Source: Xenopus tropicalis (lineage: Eukaryota > Chordata > Amphibia > Anura > Pipidae). From it: DNA of 64,000 nucleotides. Of the stretch, positions 23,150-33,313 are shown one piece after another (position 1 is the stretch's first letter; each line of letters begins with the position of its first letter). The DNA is taken from NCBI RefSeq assembly GCF_000004195.4, contig NC_030679.2:33965712-34029711 (forward strand). Reading direction: 5' to 3'. The notes beneath the pieces are model-generated. The model was not told the DNA's origin and searched no databases. It saw only the letters and a list, made by a program, of their open reading frames with translations. A program made the position numbers and the translations under genes.

Positions 23150-23455
23150 GTGCGTTTCCCCTGCGGCTCCCTCCAGCTCCCCCCCAGCGACTTCCTCCAG
23201 TTCCCCTGCGGCTCCCTCCAGCTCCCCTCCCTGCGGCTCCCTCCAGCTCCCCTCCCTGCGGCTCCCTCCCCCCTAGTGACTTCCTCCGGTTCCCCTGCAG
23301 CTCCCTCCAGCTCCCCCCCTGTGGCTCCCTCCAGCTTCCCCCCCCTGTGGCTCCCCTCCCCCAGCGACTTCCTCCGGTTCCCCTGCGGCTCCCTTCAGCT
23401 CCACCCCCGCGACTTCCTCAGGTTCCCCTGCGGCTCCCTCTAGCTCCCCCCTAGT
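23150..23455. repeat. GC-rich minisatellite
   Basis: Imperfect repeats of CCCCTGCGGCTCCCTCCAGC and CAGCGACTTCCTCCGG with a nested period of roughly 20-45 bp. The block is strongly C-rich on this strand and stop-free in more than one frame, which explains several overlapping Pro/Ser/Leu-rich open frames. Confidence 0.9.
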
Positions 23456-23807
23456 ACACTATGTGAAATGCAGAATTTTATGTGAATATATAGCCAAGCA
23501 TAGCATTTTGGTATAAAAAGGGATCTACATTGGGAAAACACGTAAAAAACATTTTGCCAGAAATTCTTTGGTCCCTGAATTAGTCCCAATTAAGTAAATA
23601 TGTTACAAACACACGTCACCATCTGATAGACAGACATTGCCTTTAAAAAAGGTGTATTTATCAATCTGTGTATAAAACAGCCAAAGAAACAAAACAGTGG
23701 CCACTTCAAAATGTTGTACAAAAATGTTAACAGTGAACACCAGCAGAATTTACTTGACTTGAAAGTCTAACACATACTGATATAAACTCTTACCCCCATC
23801 TCTCAGT
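23456..23807. other. Unique AT-rich DNA
   Basis: Nothing recognised. Confidence 0.45.
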
Positions 23808-23937
23808 TTACAATTTTTTTGAGGTCCCACCAATATGTAATGCATAATGTATTTCCCCTGCTTTTACATTTTAGCATATTTTACACAATTTTATTGTGGT
23901 CCCTAAAAAAAGGTAAAATGGGGGTTATACTGTATGT
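23808..23937. repeat. Dispersed repeat, copy 2
   Basis: GGTCCCACCAATATGTAATG through ATGGGGGTTATACTGTA parallels 11160-11285. Class unknown. Confidence 0.5.
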
Positions 23938-24779
23938 CATTTTCAGCTTTGTGGGGGTAAAAAAAACCAAAATATACACCCCTTTATCAATTGTCGGTAT
24001 AATAGATTACTTGCATAATAAATACTTACATAAATGCCAGGTACATTGGATTACTTACAGATACATAGTAAAAACAGGCTCACCTTTGCCTCCAGATGGC
24101 ATTGTTGCAACATCCTCGGTTCCTGTCCTTATGCCATTGTTAAAGGTATGTCCGTCTGCTGGCTGAAGCTGCCAGTTAAGCCCAAGTAGGTGCATTGCTG
24201 CAGAAAAAACAACAACCGGGTGATACAAATTAGATATAAAATGTATATAAAATAGCATTAAATGGGAAAGCTGAAAAGTCCATTACAAGTTATCTTATGT
24301 CTGAGCCACATCTAGTGTATAGATAATAGACAATGCAGCAGTATTTAAATCATTTATAAGAACATCCCTGCATCCAATTTGTAGGGAGTCTTCTGAAAGT
24401 GTCAGACCTGGCTACATATCAAAAGGCAAAGCAGCTCTTACAGAAAAAAAAAGCTGCTATTTAGTTTTCTATTGAGGCCAAAAATACATTTGTGGCAAGC
24501 AGTTTTGCAAAGTCTCAAGGAGAAATATGTAACTTTATCAGCTAATCAAGCACACTTTGTATTGTACTCTGCCGTACAGAAAACTCCCACATTCAACACT
24601 GAATATGTGCTGTTTTTAAGGCAACAGAGAAACTGCTTCACTAGTACATCCACAAAAAGGCCTTTCAAGTCAAACTGTAACATACTGGATTTCTTAAACA
24701 CAAGGTAAACATAACATAATTAGAGGCAAACGGTGTCTTGGAGCATCTGCAATGTATTCTATTTTTGAGGAATACAGAT
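23938..24779. other. Unique AT-rich DNA
   Basis: Nothing recognised. Short frames at 23819-24166 and 24472-24708 lack any supporting signal. Confidence 0.45.
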
Positions 24780-24799
24780 TATTTTGTTCTGGGAAGGAA

Positions 24800-25300
24800 A
24801 AAAAAAGGTTAGATGTTATGACAGAGATTGAAGAAGCGTGAATGCTACAGACTGCAATTACACCTATTTCATAAATCTCTCGTACACAATGACATTCGGA
24901 ATGTATGATGCTGCTCGGAGTTTAACAGCTTGGTATGATGGCTGAGAATCCTTAGAATAATTGTCTTGTTAGGAAGTAGTTTCCATTCCGTGTTTGGTGC
25001 AAGTTTTTCGGCCCACAGCATAGCACCTAATTTCCTCTCCCAGGCTTTGCTACAAATCTAGGTCACGGCGTACAACTGTAGGTGCACTGAGAAAGGCCAG
25101 CGTTTTCCCAAACTTTCGCAAAGAGCTGGAAATTAGAACCAAGAGGGAACTCTTTAGGAGAATTAAAGTTGCTGATTTATTAATTAGTGGATAAATTTAG
25201 CCAAGGAATTATTTTTAAACCAGAATTCCCAGAGGATATTAAAATAAAATAGCGTATGCCTCAGTTCACCTAGGTTATTTATAGGAATCTAAAAGAACAT
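24800..25300. other. Complex unique segment, candidate conserved non-coding element
   Basis: Repeat-free, with homeodomain-like TTATTAATTAGTGG near 25174 and balanced stretches such as GGTCACGGCGTACAACTG. No coding frame. Function is inferred from composition only. Confidence 0.25.
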
Positions 25301-25465
25301 ACGTGAAAGCAAACTTAAGGGCACAGGAGTGTGCTCCCTAGTCTCATTATATCCTCAGCAATCCCAGATATTAATCTCTTTGATAAAATTCCAGTGTGTG
25401 CTATTTAATGTATGTTATTTATTACACAATGATTTTGTATGTGCACAAATATTTCTATATTAATA

Positions 25466-25680
25466 TATACTATTAGTGATGGGTGAAATTTTCTGGCAAG
25501 CATGGATTCGCAGAAAAATTCACAAAAAAATTGTTGCCCGTGTCAAAAACAATTGTCACAGGCATCAAAAATGTAACACGCGGCTATTTTTTTGACACCC
25601 AACATTACCACCGTATTTAAAAGATTCGCAATTTTCTGGCAAAGCAAAACGGGACAGATCCGCTCATCTCTATATACTAT
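25466..25680. mobile_element. hAT-like MITE, 199 bp, perfect 8-bp duplication
   Basis: The element 25474-25672 starts TAGTGATGGGTGAAATTTTC and ends GACAGATCCGCTCATCTCTA. TATACTAT repeats exactly at 25466-25473 and 25673-25680. The flanks are AT-rich, so the match is less decisive than for 35266, but it agrees with the family. Confidence 0.85.
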
Positions 25681-25724
25681 ATTATATTACTATTCGAATA
25701 TGTGTAGGACAAGAGTCTAATACA

Positions 25725-25997
25725 TTAAGCAGTTGCCTGGGACATTTTAGGGCATGATGCATGGTACTGTGCAAACCCTGGAGCTACCATCACCTTTTGA
25801 CCAGGCTGTAGCTCCAGAGTTTCCTCAGCATCCTGCATCAATAGTTGCACACTTGTGGCTAAAGAATTAGGTGCAGATATCATATGCACCAGAACTGACC
25901 CCAGACAGACTGTGAAACTATTCAACACTACATTTGATTTGCCAAGAAATAAAGATGCAGTTGTATCCATTTTGTCCAGTACAGTTGAGTCAGACAC
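25725..25997 (-). other. 90-codon minus-strand frame, uncertain
   Basis: The frame is open for 90 codons from an ATG and includes the peptide ETLELQPGQKVMVAP. No domain is recognised. It lies downstream, on the same strand, of the coiled-coil-like frame at 26379-26615 and could be part of one decayed element, or chance. Confidence 0.2.
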
Positions 25998-26112
25998 ATA
26001 ATATTTTCATTCTAATCAGTGTCTACATTGCATCCGCAATTACATGAATTCTGGGAAAAACTGTGGGTGAAAAAGACATGGCAATTACATATGGGTAAGT
26101 GAATGCACCATT

Positions 26113-26313
26113 TTATCTTGGGGGCTTGTTTAGAAGCATTTGTCTCCAATAATAAGGCTGTGTGGCCATTTTTATATTTATAAATGGACTGTTATATTTA
26201 TACTGGACTGTTGTAGGGCTTCCATCTGTGGTTAAATACAGAGAAGGCTTTTCCCATAAAGAGCACAATAAACAGTCATTTGATATTTTTGCTTCATAAA
26301 ATGATGGCTTCAT
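26113..26313 (-). other. 66-codon minus-strand frame, uncertain
   Basis: Open frame on the same strand as its neighbours, starting MKPSFYEAKISND. No recognised domain. Listed only because of its position between two more protein-like frames. Confidence 0.12.
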
Positions 26314-26378
26314 GCGATCATCTGAGCTTTGTGTTTACACTTGTTATCCTCTGCTGCACTCGTATCTTCTGTTCAGAC

Positions 26379-26640
26379 TCAAGCATAGTCTTTAGTATGC
26401 TTTATTAGATTCTCTGAGGAGAGAGAGGATTCTACTGTCAAAATCCTCCTGCCTTTCCCTTTGGCTTCCGCAGAATTAGTTTCTGCCTGCTTATGTGCAA
26501 GCTCTGCTTGGATTTGTAGGCTACTTCTGTGTTGCATTTGAGCATGTATCAGAGCAACTTCTGTCTGCATTTCCATTTTTATTTCTAGTTTCTGTATCTG
26601 TTCATAATTAAACATACCTGTAACATCTTTTTTTAAAGAA
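26379..26640 (-). pseudogene. Coiled-coil-like coding remnant, possibly retroelement gag
   Basis: From ATG at 26615 the minus strand encodes 78 residues. They start MFNYEQIQKLEIKMEMQTEV and continue rich in Q, E, A and K with heptad-like spacing, then a basic KGKGRR. The frame stays open upstream of the ATG for about 11 codons (LPSLKKDVTG) to an in-frame stop. Beyond that stop the same frame reads a serine-rich stretch broken by further stops. This is more protein-like than any other frame in the window. Charged coiled-coil regions occur in retrotransposon gag proteins, but I cannot name a family. Not joined or restored here. Confidence 0.3.
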
Positions 26641-27169
26641 GGTAATTGCTATTTTTGACTTGTATTTCTAGAGCTAGAGGAATCGGAGGACTTAAATGTT
26701 CATCTTGAAGACCACAAATCTTAAAAGCAGGCAGTTTCAATGTTTTTTGTAAGCAGGCTTTATTTAAACAAGTATGAAACAGAACAAAACAAATCTGCAC
26801 TTTACTTTGAAGAATTAGGATGTTTGAGACAGACTGATTTTCATTGATATAAAGCACATGAATTTACTTAAGCTGAGAGACACATTGGCTTCAGAGGAGC
26901 GAAGAGACTGTTCTTACAGACCAGATTCTGTTCTTACAAGCTCAAAAGTAAAATATTCTGCTTTACTTTGTCAGGAAGTAATCTTCTATTTTACTAACTC
27001 TAAGGTGATTTTATTTTAAACTAGTTCACAGTTTTGCCCAAGTTCTTATCAATTTAAGAATGTAAAAGGAATTTAAAACAGAAACTTTGCTCAGAAATAA
27101 TAGGTCTCTGACTTGAAACAGTTATGGAGAAAAGTCTTTGACTGTATTAGGAGGTAGAAGAGCAGGACA

Positions 27170-27363
27170 TGGAATGATTGGGAGAAGAAAATAGGGAGGA
27201 GACTGCAGAGTATTTAGGAAAGGAAGCAGGAAGTCAAACCCCCATTCTCATAGTGCCAGTGCAAAGACAGCTTTCTGGCTTCCCAGCCAAAGAGTTACTG
27301 GGATCTGTGGTGGTGAGAGGCGGTATGGTTGGGAAAGGTGCTATTACTGTCACACCTGGGGAG
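27170..27363 (-). other. Pro/Ser/Thr-rich frame, possible remnant
   Basis: On the minus strand one frame reads a proline/threonine-rich stretch (for example APFPTIPPLTTTDPSNS) with one internal stop. The plus-strand 62-codon frame at 27178 is its shadow or the reverse. It could belong to the same decayed element as 26379-26640. Confidence 0.15.
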
Positions 27364-27445
27364 TAGTAATGAGTGAATCTGTTTCATTTCACTTCACTGA
27401 AAAATTGTTCCAATGCATTCTCACTTTTAAAAATGTGTGGCACTT
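27364..27445. mobile_element. Left end of a hAT-like MITE
   Basis: AGTAATGAGTGAATCTGTTT followed by CATTTCACTTCACTGAAAAA matches the TAGTGATGAGCGAATCTGTC end. The right half is missing. It abuts the next element. Confidence 0.65.
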
Positions 27446-27448
27446 CTG

Positions 27449-27559
27449 TGGAATCCATTATTTAGAAAGCCATCATCCAAATCCAAATTACGGAAAGACC
27501 CCTTATCTGGAAAGCCCCAGGTCCCCAAAGCATTCTGGATACCGAGTTCTATACCTGTA
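27449..27559 (-). mobile_element. Partial TA-type MITE (CAGGTATGGG family)
   Basis: CCAAATTACGGAAAGACCCC through CATTCTGGATACC and the end TATACCTG match the right end of the 44107 and 51696 copies. Interior and left end are deleted. Confidence 0.75.
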
Positions 27560-28060
27560 TATTGTCTGCTATTCTTCCTATTTAATTACATTTCTGAAGT
27601 TAGCAGTAATAAAGCTGTAGCCTTGATGTATTTATTATCATCATTTGGCATTTTAATTCATTGGTGCTTTTTCTATTAAGATCTTTTAATAAATGACTAG
27701 ACATTCATGGTTTAGTGGAAATAAGTTTATCTATTGTTTCAAAAACCATAAAAATCTAAATGTTGATAAATAGGCCTCTATATCTTTGTAAAAGTAAATT
27801 TAGCTGATATCAAGTTACTTACAGTACACGTGATTTATAGACTAAACTAGTAACTACTACACTCTTCAAGCTTATGGCCAAATACAATTTAAATGATCAT
27901 AGGTCTTCAAGGTGACTGCTGGTATTCTCACAGTATATTGTAAATTAGGGAATACATTAGTTATTATATACAGATATATGCATATTGCATGGACACTAAT
28001 TTTAACAGATTTATCAATGTGTAAAATTAGAGACAACTACAGTCTTCTTATTTATTCTAA
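27560..28060. other. Unique AT-rich DNA
   Basis: Nothing recognised. Confidence 0.45.
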
Positions 28061-28200
28061 AGGGATTTTTAAAGTGTATTTATCAATGGGTGAAAGTCAG
28101 AGTTCAGAATTTGATAAATATGCTTCTAATAATCCCATAGGAATGAATAGAAAGTGGGGGATTTGTTTCTGTGGTGAGCACTAATTTCACACTTGTCTTC
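28060..28200. mobile_element. Degraded copy of the 29823 MITE family
   Basis: AGAATTTGATAAATATGCTT, CTAATAATCCCATAGGAATG and AATAGAAAGTGGGGGAT match the right half of 29823-30103. Confidence 0.55.
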
Positions 28201-28227
28201 ACCATATTAAAGCTTAACGAACTATTA

Positions 28228-28262
28228 AATTATATACTATAATATTATATACTATAATATTA
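28228..28262. repeat. Short tandem duplication
   Basis: ATTATATACTATAAT is present twice in tandem. Confidence 0.75.
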
Positions 28263-28366
28263 AACTATTAGCAGTTTTATACCAAGATAATATTTGGTTG
28301 TCTGGCTTCTGCATATGCCTTAATGATAATGTGAGAATGTACCTACATAGCCAGGAGACTAGCATA

Positions 28367-28411
28367 TATTAAATAGAAATTACACCTTATTAAATAGAAA
28401 ATACACCTTAA
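28367..28411. repeat. 21-bp tandem duplication
   Basis: TATTAAATAGAAATTACACC then TATTAAATAGAAAATACACC, two near-identical units. Confidence 0.8.
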
Positions 28412-29354
28412 ATATGAGCCCATAATTACTTTGTATCCAAGGCTGAAATTTTATTTTTACAAAGAGAACCAGAAAAATAAATCATTTATTTTATTTGTTG
28501 TGGTGTTTTTCCTCATAAAATAGATTCTGAAAATATTCAGGCGATTAGCCCACTAAACATACAATATATTTTTATATCAGATTGAATTTTGTGCACTTCA
28601 AGCCGTAGTTTTCCTTTCTATGGCTACAAAGAATAACTCTCTTAAAATATATTCACTCTCTCGGGGTTAATGAAACCTCAACTATACTCAGATACTCAGT
28701 GGGGAATATATGTATTGCATGGCTACAGAGATGGCACACAGCACTGTCTATATTGAATTTGAGTAACATTCCTTTGAGATTCTCTTTTGTCCCTTTAGGG
28801 AATCCCTTAAAAGAGCTTATTGACCACAGGGAAGAATAAAATAATAGAATATAAATGAATACAAAATTGCATTTGAATTCAAGTTTAAGTTCAAAGTATT
28901 GAGACAAGATGAAGCAGTTCCATCCTTCATACCCTAGAGCTTCCAGTCCTAGTGGGTGACTATCTTACAGACACAAATAGGCAGGTGAAAAATGCTGCAA
29001 GTTACAATGCTTAGGCTTTGCCTCATATGTGCTAAAACATAGTGATATTATACCTTCAGAGGTAGCCTTTAAGCTTAGTTTTGGATATACAGAGGAATTT
29101 GGGTAAGAAGTTCCAAAGATAAGGAGCAGTAAAAGAAACATTTTATGATAGGGAACAACAATGAAAGTGTATCATGTGACCAGGTGGGGGCTCTGAAAGA
29201 AATGGATGGGTTGGTCAGGAATATATAGAAATATGAATAAAGGCTTTTCATAATACAGAAAATGTAAATATTCAGATAAGAATAATTGGGTGCCATGTGA
29301 CTTCAAAATGGGATAATAGGAAGAATAATGGTTTAAGTTGAATTGACTAAGAAA
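28412..29354. other. Unique AT-rich DNA
   Basis: Nothing recognised. Confidence 0.45.
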
Positions 29355-29497
29355 ATAGTGAGGATTTGACCTATAACCTATTCTTTTCTAGCTTTAAATT
29401 AGAATCTAAATGTGCCTCCTCCAGGCAACATACATCTGGATGCAGCCCTAGTATCTTTCTGAATTTATTTAATTTAAGCATCCATTCTAAAATCCAT
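29355..29497 (+). repeat. 140-bp direct duplication, copy 1
   Basis: Shared landmarks with 30515-30652: AGCTTTAAATTAGAATCTAA, ATGTGCCTCCTCCAGGCAAC, and TTTATTTAATTTAAGCATCC. Similarity is about nine bases in ten by eye. Confidence 0.88.
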
Positions 29498-29523
29498 TTT
29501 TTTATTAAATAAAGTTTAAGCAC

Positions 29524-29822
29524 TTAAGGTGGCCATACACACTCAGATCCACTCACTTGGTGAATGAGCGGCTCTTCTCCAGATATCTCCACCTAGAACG
29601 ACAGGTATAAGCATCAGTCGCTTTGACGACCACATCAACGAGCCAATGCGGTCCCCAATCCTACTAAAAATCAAACCTGCCAGATAAAGATCAGGCTGAT
29701 TTCGGGGCAAATTTCGGTCGGGAAGGTCCGTCATTAGTGTCCATATACGGGCTGATAAGCTGCCAAATGGGTCTAAGGGGCCGATATCGCAGCTAGAATC
29801 GACCCATGTATGGCCACCTTTA
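29524..29822. mobile_element. Harbinger-like MITE, 293 bp, TTA target duplication
   Basis: The element 29527-29819 starts AGGTGGCCATACACAC and ends CATGTATGGCCACCT, with TTA at 29524-29526 and 29820-29822. Same family as 950-1290. The right TTA also serves as the left TTA of the next element. Confidence 0.88.
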
Positions 29823-30106
29823 GGGACAGATTTATCAAAATGTGAGAATAGAGCTTGTCACAGAAATATTTACCAACTCTCTATCCATTCCTATGGGATT
29901 TTTAGTTTTTGAGTTCTATATTTGATAAACAGTTCTATATTTGATAAACAGGCTTCTAAAAACAGTTCTATATTTGATAAACAGGCTTCTAAAAACAGTT
30001 CTATATTTGATAAACAGGCTTCTAAAAATCCCATAGGAATGAGTAGAAAGTGGGTGATCTTTTCAGTGTTGATCTCTAATCGCACATTTTGATAAATCTG
30101 CCCCTT
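29820..30106. mobile_element. Second Harbinger-like MITE sharing a TTA, 281 bp
   Basis: The element 29823-30103 starts GGGACAGATTTATCAAAATG and ends CATTTTGATAAATCTGCCCC, with TTA at 29820-29822 and 30104-30106. Inner pair: TTCCTATGGGATTTTTAG and AAAATCCCATAGGAATG. It contains a 33-bp tandem repeat. Confidence 0.88.
29930..30028. repeat. 33-bp tandem repeat, three units
   Basis: Three identical units starting CAGTTCTATATTTGATAAAC (29930, 29963, 29996), with a partial unit before them. Because 33 is divisible by three, an 11-residue repeat appears in a minus-strand frame. It is not a real protein repeat. Confidence 0.95.
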
Positions 30107-30514
30107 AGTTTTAACATTTTCTGTGCCAAAGTTGGCTATTTGATCTATGCCGTGCAAGCAAATATATAACACTCACAGCACACACAGCACTATGGTCCTT
30201 CTTTTTGAAGGCTCTTATGTTTCATGGCAATTAAGAGGTTAATTTCCTTCTTTTAATTTACTTATTTGGTACTGTGTGGATACTTTATATAAAGTTCATT
30301 TAATTTCATTAATAATTAATGCAGAGTTATAATTTGTCTACACATTTGTTACATTTGAGTTGGACTTGAACTTATTATCCTCGTCCCCCTTTTTTTTTTC
30401 TTTAGGGGGTGTTCCAGGATTAGAATTTGAGGATTTAAGTTGAACCTACAAAATTAAAAGGATTTCATTTGATTACTTTTCAAATTACCAGCATACCAAG
30501 GTATCCTTGCTAAT

Positions 30515-30652
30515 ATAGTGAGGGTTTGACCTGTAACCTATCCTCTTGTAGCTTTAAATTAGAATCTAAATGTGCCTCCTCCAGGCAACATACAATCTGC
30601 ATGCAGCCCTAGTATCTTTCTGAATTTATTTAATTTAAGCATCCAAAATCCA
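30515..30652 (+). repeat. 140-bp direct duplication, copy 2
   Basis: Parallel to 29355-29497, about 1.16 kb away, with small indels (for example TACAATCTGCATGC against TACATCTGGATGC). Confidence 0.88.
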
Positions 30653-31259
30653 TGAGAATCAAAGATCTATCACCCCAAACAATTATTAATTTAAAAAGTG
30701 ATTCTTTTAAAGAGGACCTTGTGATTACTTGGTATCCTCAGATAACAACTTGGACAACAAGTCAGAAAGCACTCCAGCTTTTTTGTTCTTGGTAATTTAC
30801 ATCTCAATTGTATATTTATCTGTACTTGTGCAATCTCAGTAAAGCTGATCGGCCAAAAATTGTATTAACCAATTAACTGATCAGCATATTTAATGGATCA
30901 TTGGTTGCTCTGATTTTGCATATTTCATCATTTTGTGTTTTTGTGCCAATTCACCCCATGTATGCACTGACAGGCAAATATCTGGCAAATAGCTGTTTTA
31001 ATAGCCAGTTTTTTTGAACCAATGGAGAAAACTTTGTGTGTCATACCCTTAAAGTTGACCAGTAGGCTGATTCATAGGACCCATGCAAGGTAAAAATCCC
31101 CTTGTGCTAAACTATAACATTAAAGACAAAACTCACATGTTACTAAACCATAGTCAGACTGAAGTCAGAAGTAGGGATCATAAAATCTGTCCCAAAAAGT
31201 TAATGGCCTTTTTTCTACAGCTATTTTTTTTTCACTGCAACTTTTTACACACAAAATAC
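30653..31259. other. Mostly unique DNA
   Basis: A weak resemblance to Harbinger-like ends (AAAGCTGATCGGCC near 30842 and CCCCATGTATGCACTG near 30955) is seen but not secure. AGGGATCATAAAATCTGTCC near 31172 may be an old hAT-like end. Confidence 0.35.
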
Positions 31260-31794
31260 ATAGGGGCTGATTTACTAACCCACGAATCCGACCCGAATTG
31301 GAAAAGTTCCGACTTGAAAACGAACATTTTGCGACTTTTTCGTATGTTTTGCGATTTTTTCGGATTCTTTACGAATTTTTCGTTACCAATACGATTTTTG
31401 CGTAAAAACGCGAGTTTTTCGTATCCATTACGAAAGTTGCGTAAAAAGTTGCGCATTTTTCGTAGCGTTAAAACTTACGCGAAAAGTTGCGCATTTTTCG
31501 TAGCGTTAAAACTTAAAAGGTGCAAAGTTTCGCGTAAGTTTTAACGCTACGAAAAAAGCGCAACTTTTTGCGCAAGTTTTAACGCTACGAAAAATCGCCA
31601 GATTTTACGCAACTTTCGTAATGGCTACGAAAAACTCGCGTTTTTACGCAAAAATCGTATTGGTAACGAAAAATTCGTAAAGAATCCGAAAAAATCGCAA
31701 AACATACAAAAAAGTCGCAAAATACCGATCATTACGAAAAAAACGCAATCGGACTCATTTCGACCCGTTCGTGGGTAAGTAAATCAGCCCCATA
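31260..31794. mobile_element. 529-bp CpG-rich palindromic MITE
   Basis: The element 31263-31791 starts GGGGCTGATTTACTAACCCA and ends GGGTAAGTAAATCAGCCCC. ATA lies on both sides (31260-31262, 31792-31794). Arms of about 250 bp consist of CpG-bearing modules such as TTTTTCGTAGCGTTAAAAC. A 38-bp tandem pair begins at 31444 and 31482. The long frame at 31083-31544 is an artefact. The 3-bp duplication suggests a Harbinger-like element. Confidence 0.88.
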
Positions 31795-32180
31795 GTCTAT
31801 GGATATTTTTTGTGGCAACTTTTTCTGCTAAGTTATGCCCTTAGGAGTGAATAGAAAACACTGTAAGTAACAAATAAAAGTCCAAGGACTACAGACTGGA
31901 GATTAAAACAAGCAAACAAACCCCCCACATCTTTATATCTGTTGAAACCTATCAAAGAAATCCTAAATTCTATTACAATACGGCCATGTTTACATATTAA
32001 TGTTTTATCATATTTCATTTCTGCAGTAGAATTGTAAAAAGGACAATGCAAAGACATAACAGGCAATGCCAGCTTATAACAGAAAGTATCAAGCACTTTG
32101 CCCGCCGTGAAAAATAACATTCAAATTGTTTTGACATTACAAGTTGGCTTTTTAGATCTGAAAGTATTCTGTTCTACAAC
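31795..32180. other. Unique DNA
   Basis: Nothing recognised. Confidence 0.4.
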
Positions 32181-32282
32181 TAGAGACTAAATTTTTGTGG
32201 CAGTTTTGTGAAAAAATTGCAAATCACGTAATGCAAAATTTCACAGAGAATTTATACTTGGCAAAAAATTTGCTCATCACTA
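32181..32282. mobile_element. Short, degraded hAT-like MITE
   Basis: The right end GGCAAAAAATTTGCTCATCA followed by CTA fits the TAGTGATGAGC family. The left TAGAGACTAAATTTTTG is its diverged partner. Only 102 bp. Confidence 0.6.
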
Positions 32283-33152
32283 TTTACTAAATAATTATTG
32301 TTGTTCTAAGGATGACACTAATGAAGAGGAATAATAAGATGTAGATTTACCAAATAAAGCTGTTTCATAGAAGAATGTAATCAATATATGCAATGTGAGC
32401 CAGGTTTTCAGGCCTGGAGTTGCTTGTCAAAGTACTGGCAGATCTACTGCTGGGACCATGTCTTATTGGGCCCCAGTGTTGGAATCACCATCCCATCATT
32501 AGTTTCCATCATCATGGAGTTTAAATTAACTCCAAGTCTAGTACTGCATAGGTTCGAGAGTTGGTTGTTAGTTCTTTGATAAGTCCAAGTCTATTACTGC
32601 ATAGGTTTCACTTACTAAACTAAATGACCACAATACTTGCTAGAAATATGTTGGTAATAATTGAGGAAATGAAGAAAGCCTTCTTAATACCATGTTCTTA
32701 TGCATTTAGTCCAACATTCTGCCTATTGTCTTGTGTCTAAGGTTTACCCCATACTTCACATGCGAATCCACACTCACCAGCACACCCTGGCCTTTCCACT
32801 CTGTTCCGCCTGGTGCACAGTATTAGGAGAGACTTCGGCACTCTCCAGCATGATCCAAACAGCACAAAAATACCGGCACAACAGGACTAAATTTAAACGG
32901 GATAAACCCTGCTGATTTTTAATAGTAGCAAACCATTGCCATGTACTGTTTGCATATAAAACTGAAAATAAAGAATATACAAAAAAAAACCTTTATTCTA
33001 ATGTACCCAGTAATAATGTATGACAATTTAGAAAGATAACTGTAAAGCTATCACAAACAGTCCTTTACTTTTGATTTGTCAGACTGCCAACTAACCACTG
33101 CCTCGTTGGTAGGGCAGGAGGACAGTATACTGTATTTACAGGTGAAGTGTCC
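32283..33152. other. Mostly unique DNA
   Basis: No gene recognised. The more complex stretch 32700-32900 contains short frames but no splice-site pair or domain. Confidence 0.4.
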
Positions 33153-33311
33153 ATTTAAGTCAGGCCCAGACTAGCAATCTGTGGATTATGGCACATGCAA
33201 GAGGGGCTACTGTAAGTTGCCATCGACAGTTGCTATATATTGGGCTGGTGGGGGGCTGTTTGGGCCTCTGTTTACTTGAAATGCCACGGCCTGAATCCCA
33301 GTCCAGGCCTG
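33153..33311. mobile_element. hAT-like MITE, 151 bp
   Basis: The element 33161-33311 starts CAGGCCCAGACTAGC and ends CCCAGTCCAGGCCTG. The left flank is ATTTAAGT (33153-33160). The right copy, CTTTAAGT, is split by the T2 element that follows (33312-33317 plus 33772-33773). Confidence 0.85.
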
Positions 33312-33313
33312 CT

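Noticed and set aside
22963..23454. 163-codon plus-strand open frame
   Set aside because: Its second half is the translated C-rich minisatellite, which is open in more than one frame. The first half has no recognised domain.
29930..30028. CRISPR-like or protein repeat
   Set aside because: Units are directly contiguous with no spacers, and the 11-residue peptide repeat is only the 33-bp tandem read in frame.
31083..31544. 153-codon plus-strand open frame
   Set aside because: Lies largely over the left arm of the CpG-rich palindromic MITE. The inverted arm gives a mirror frame.
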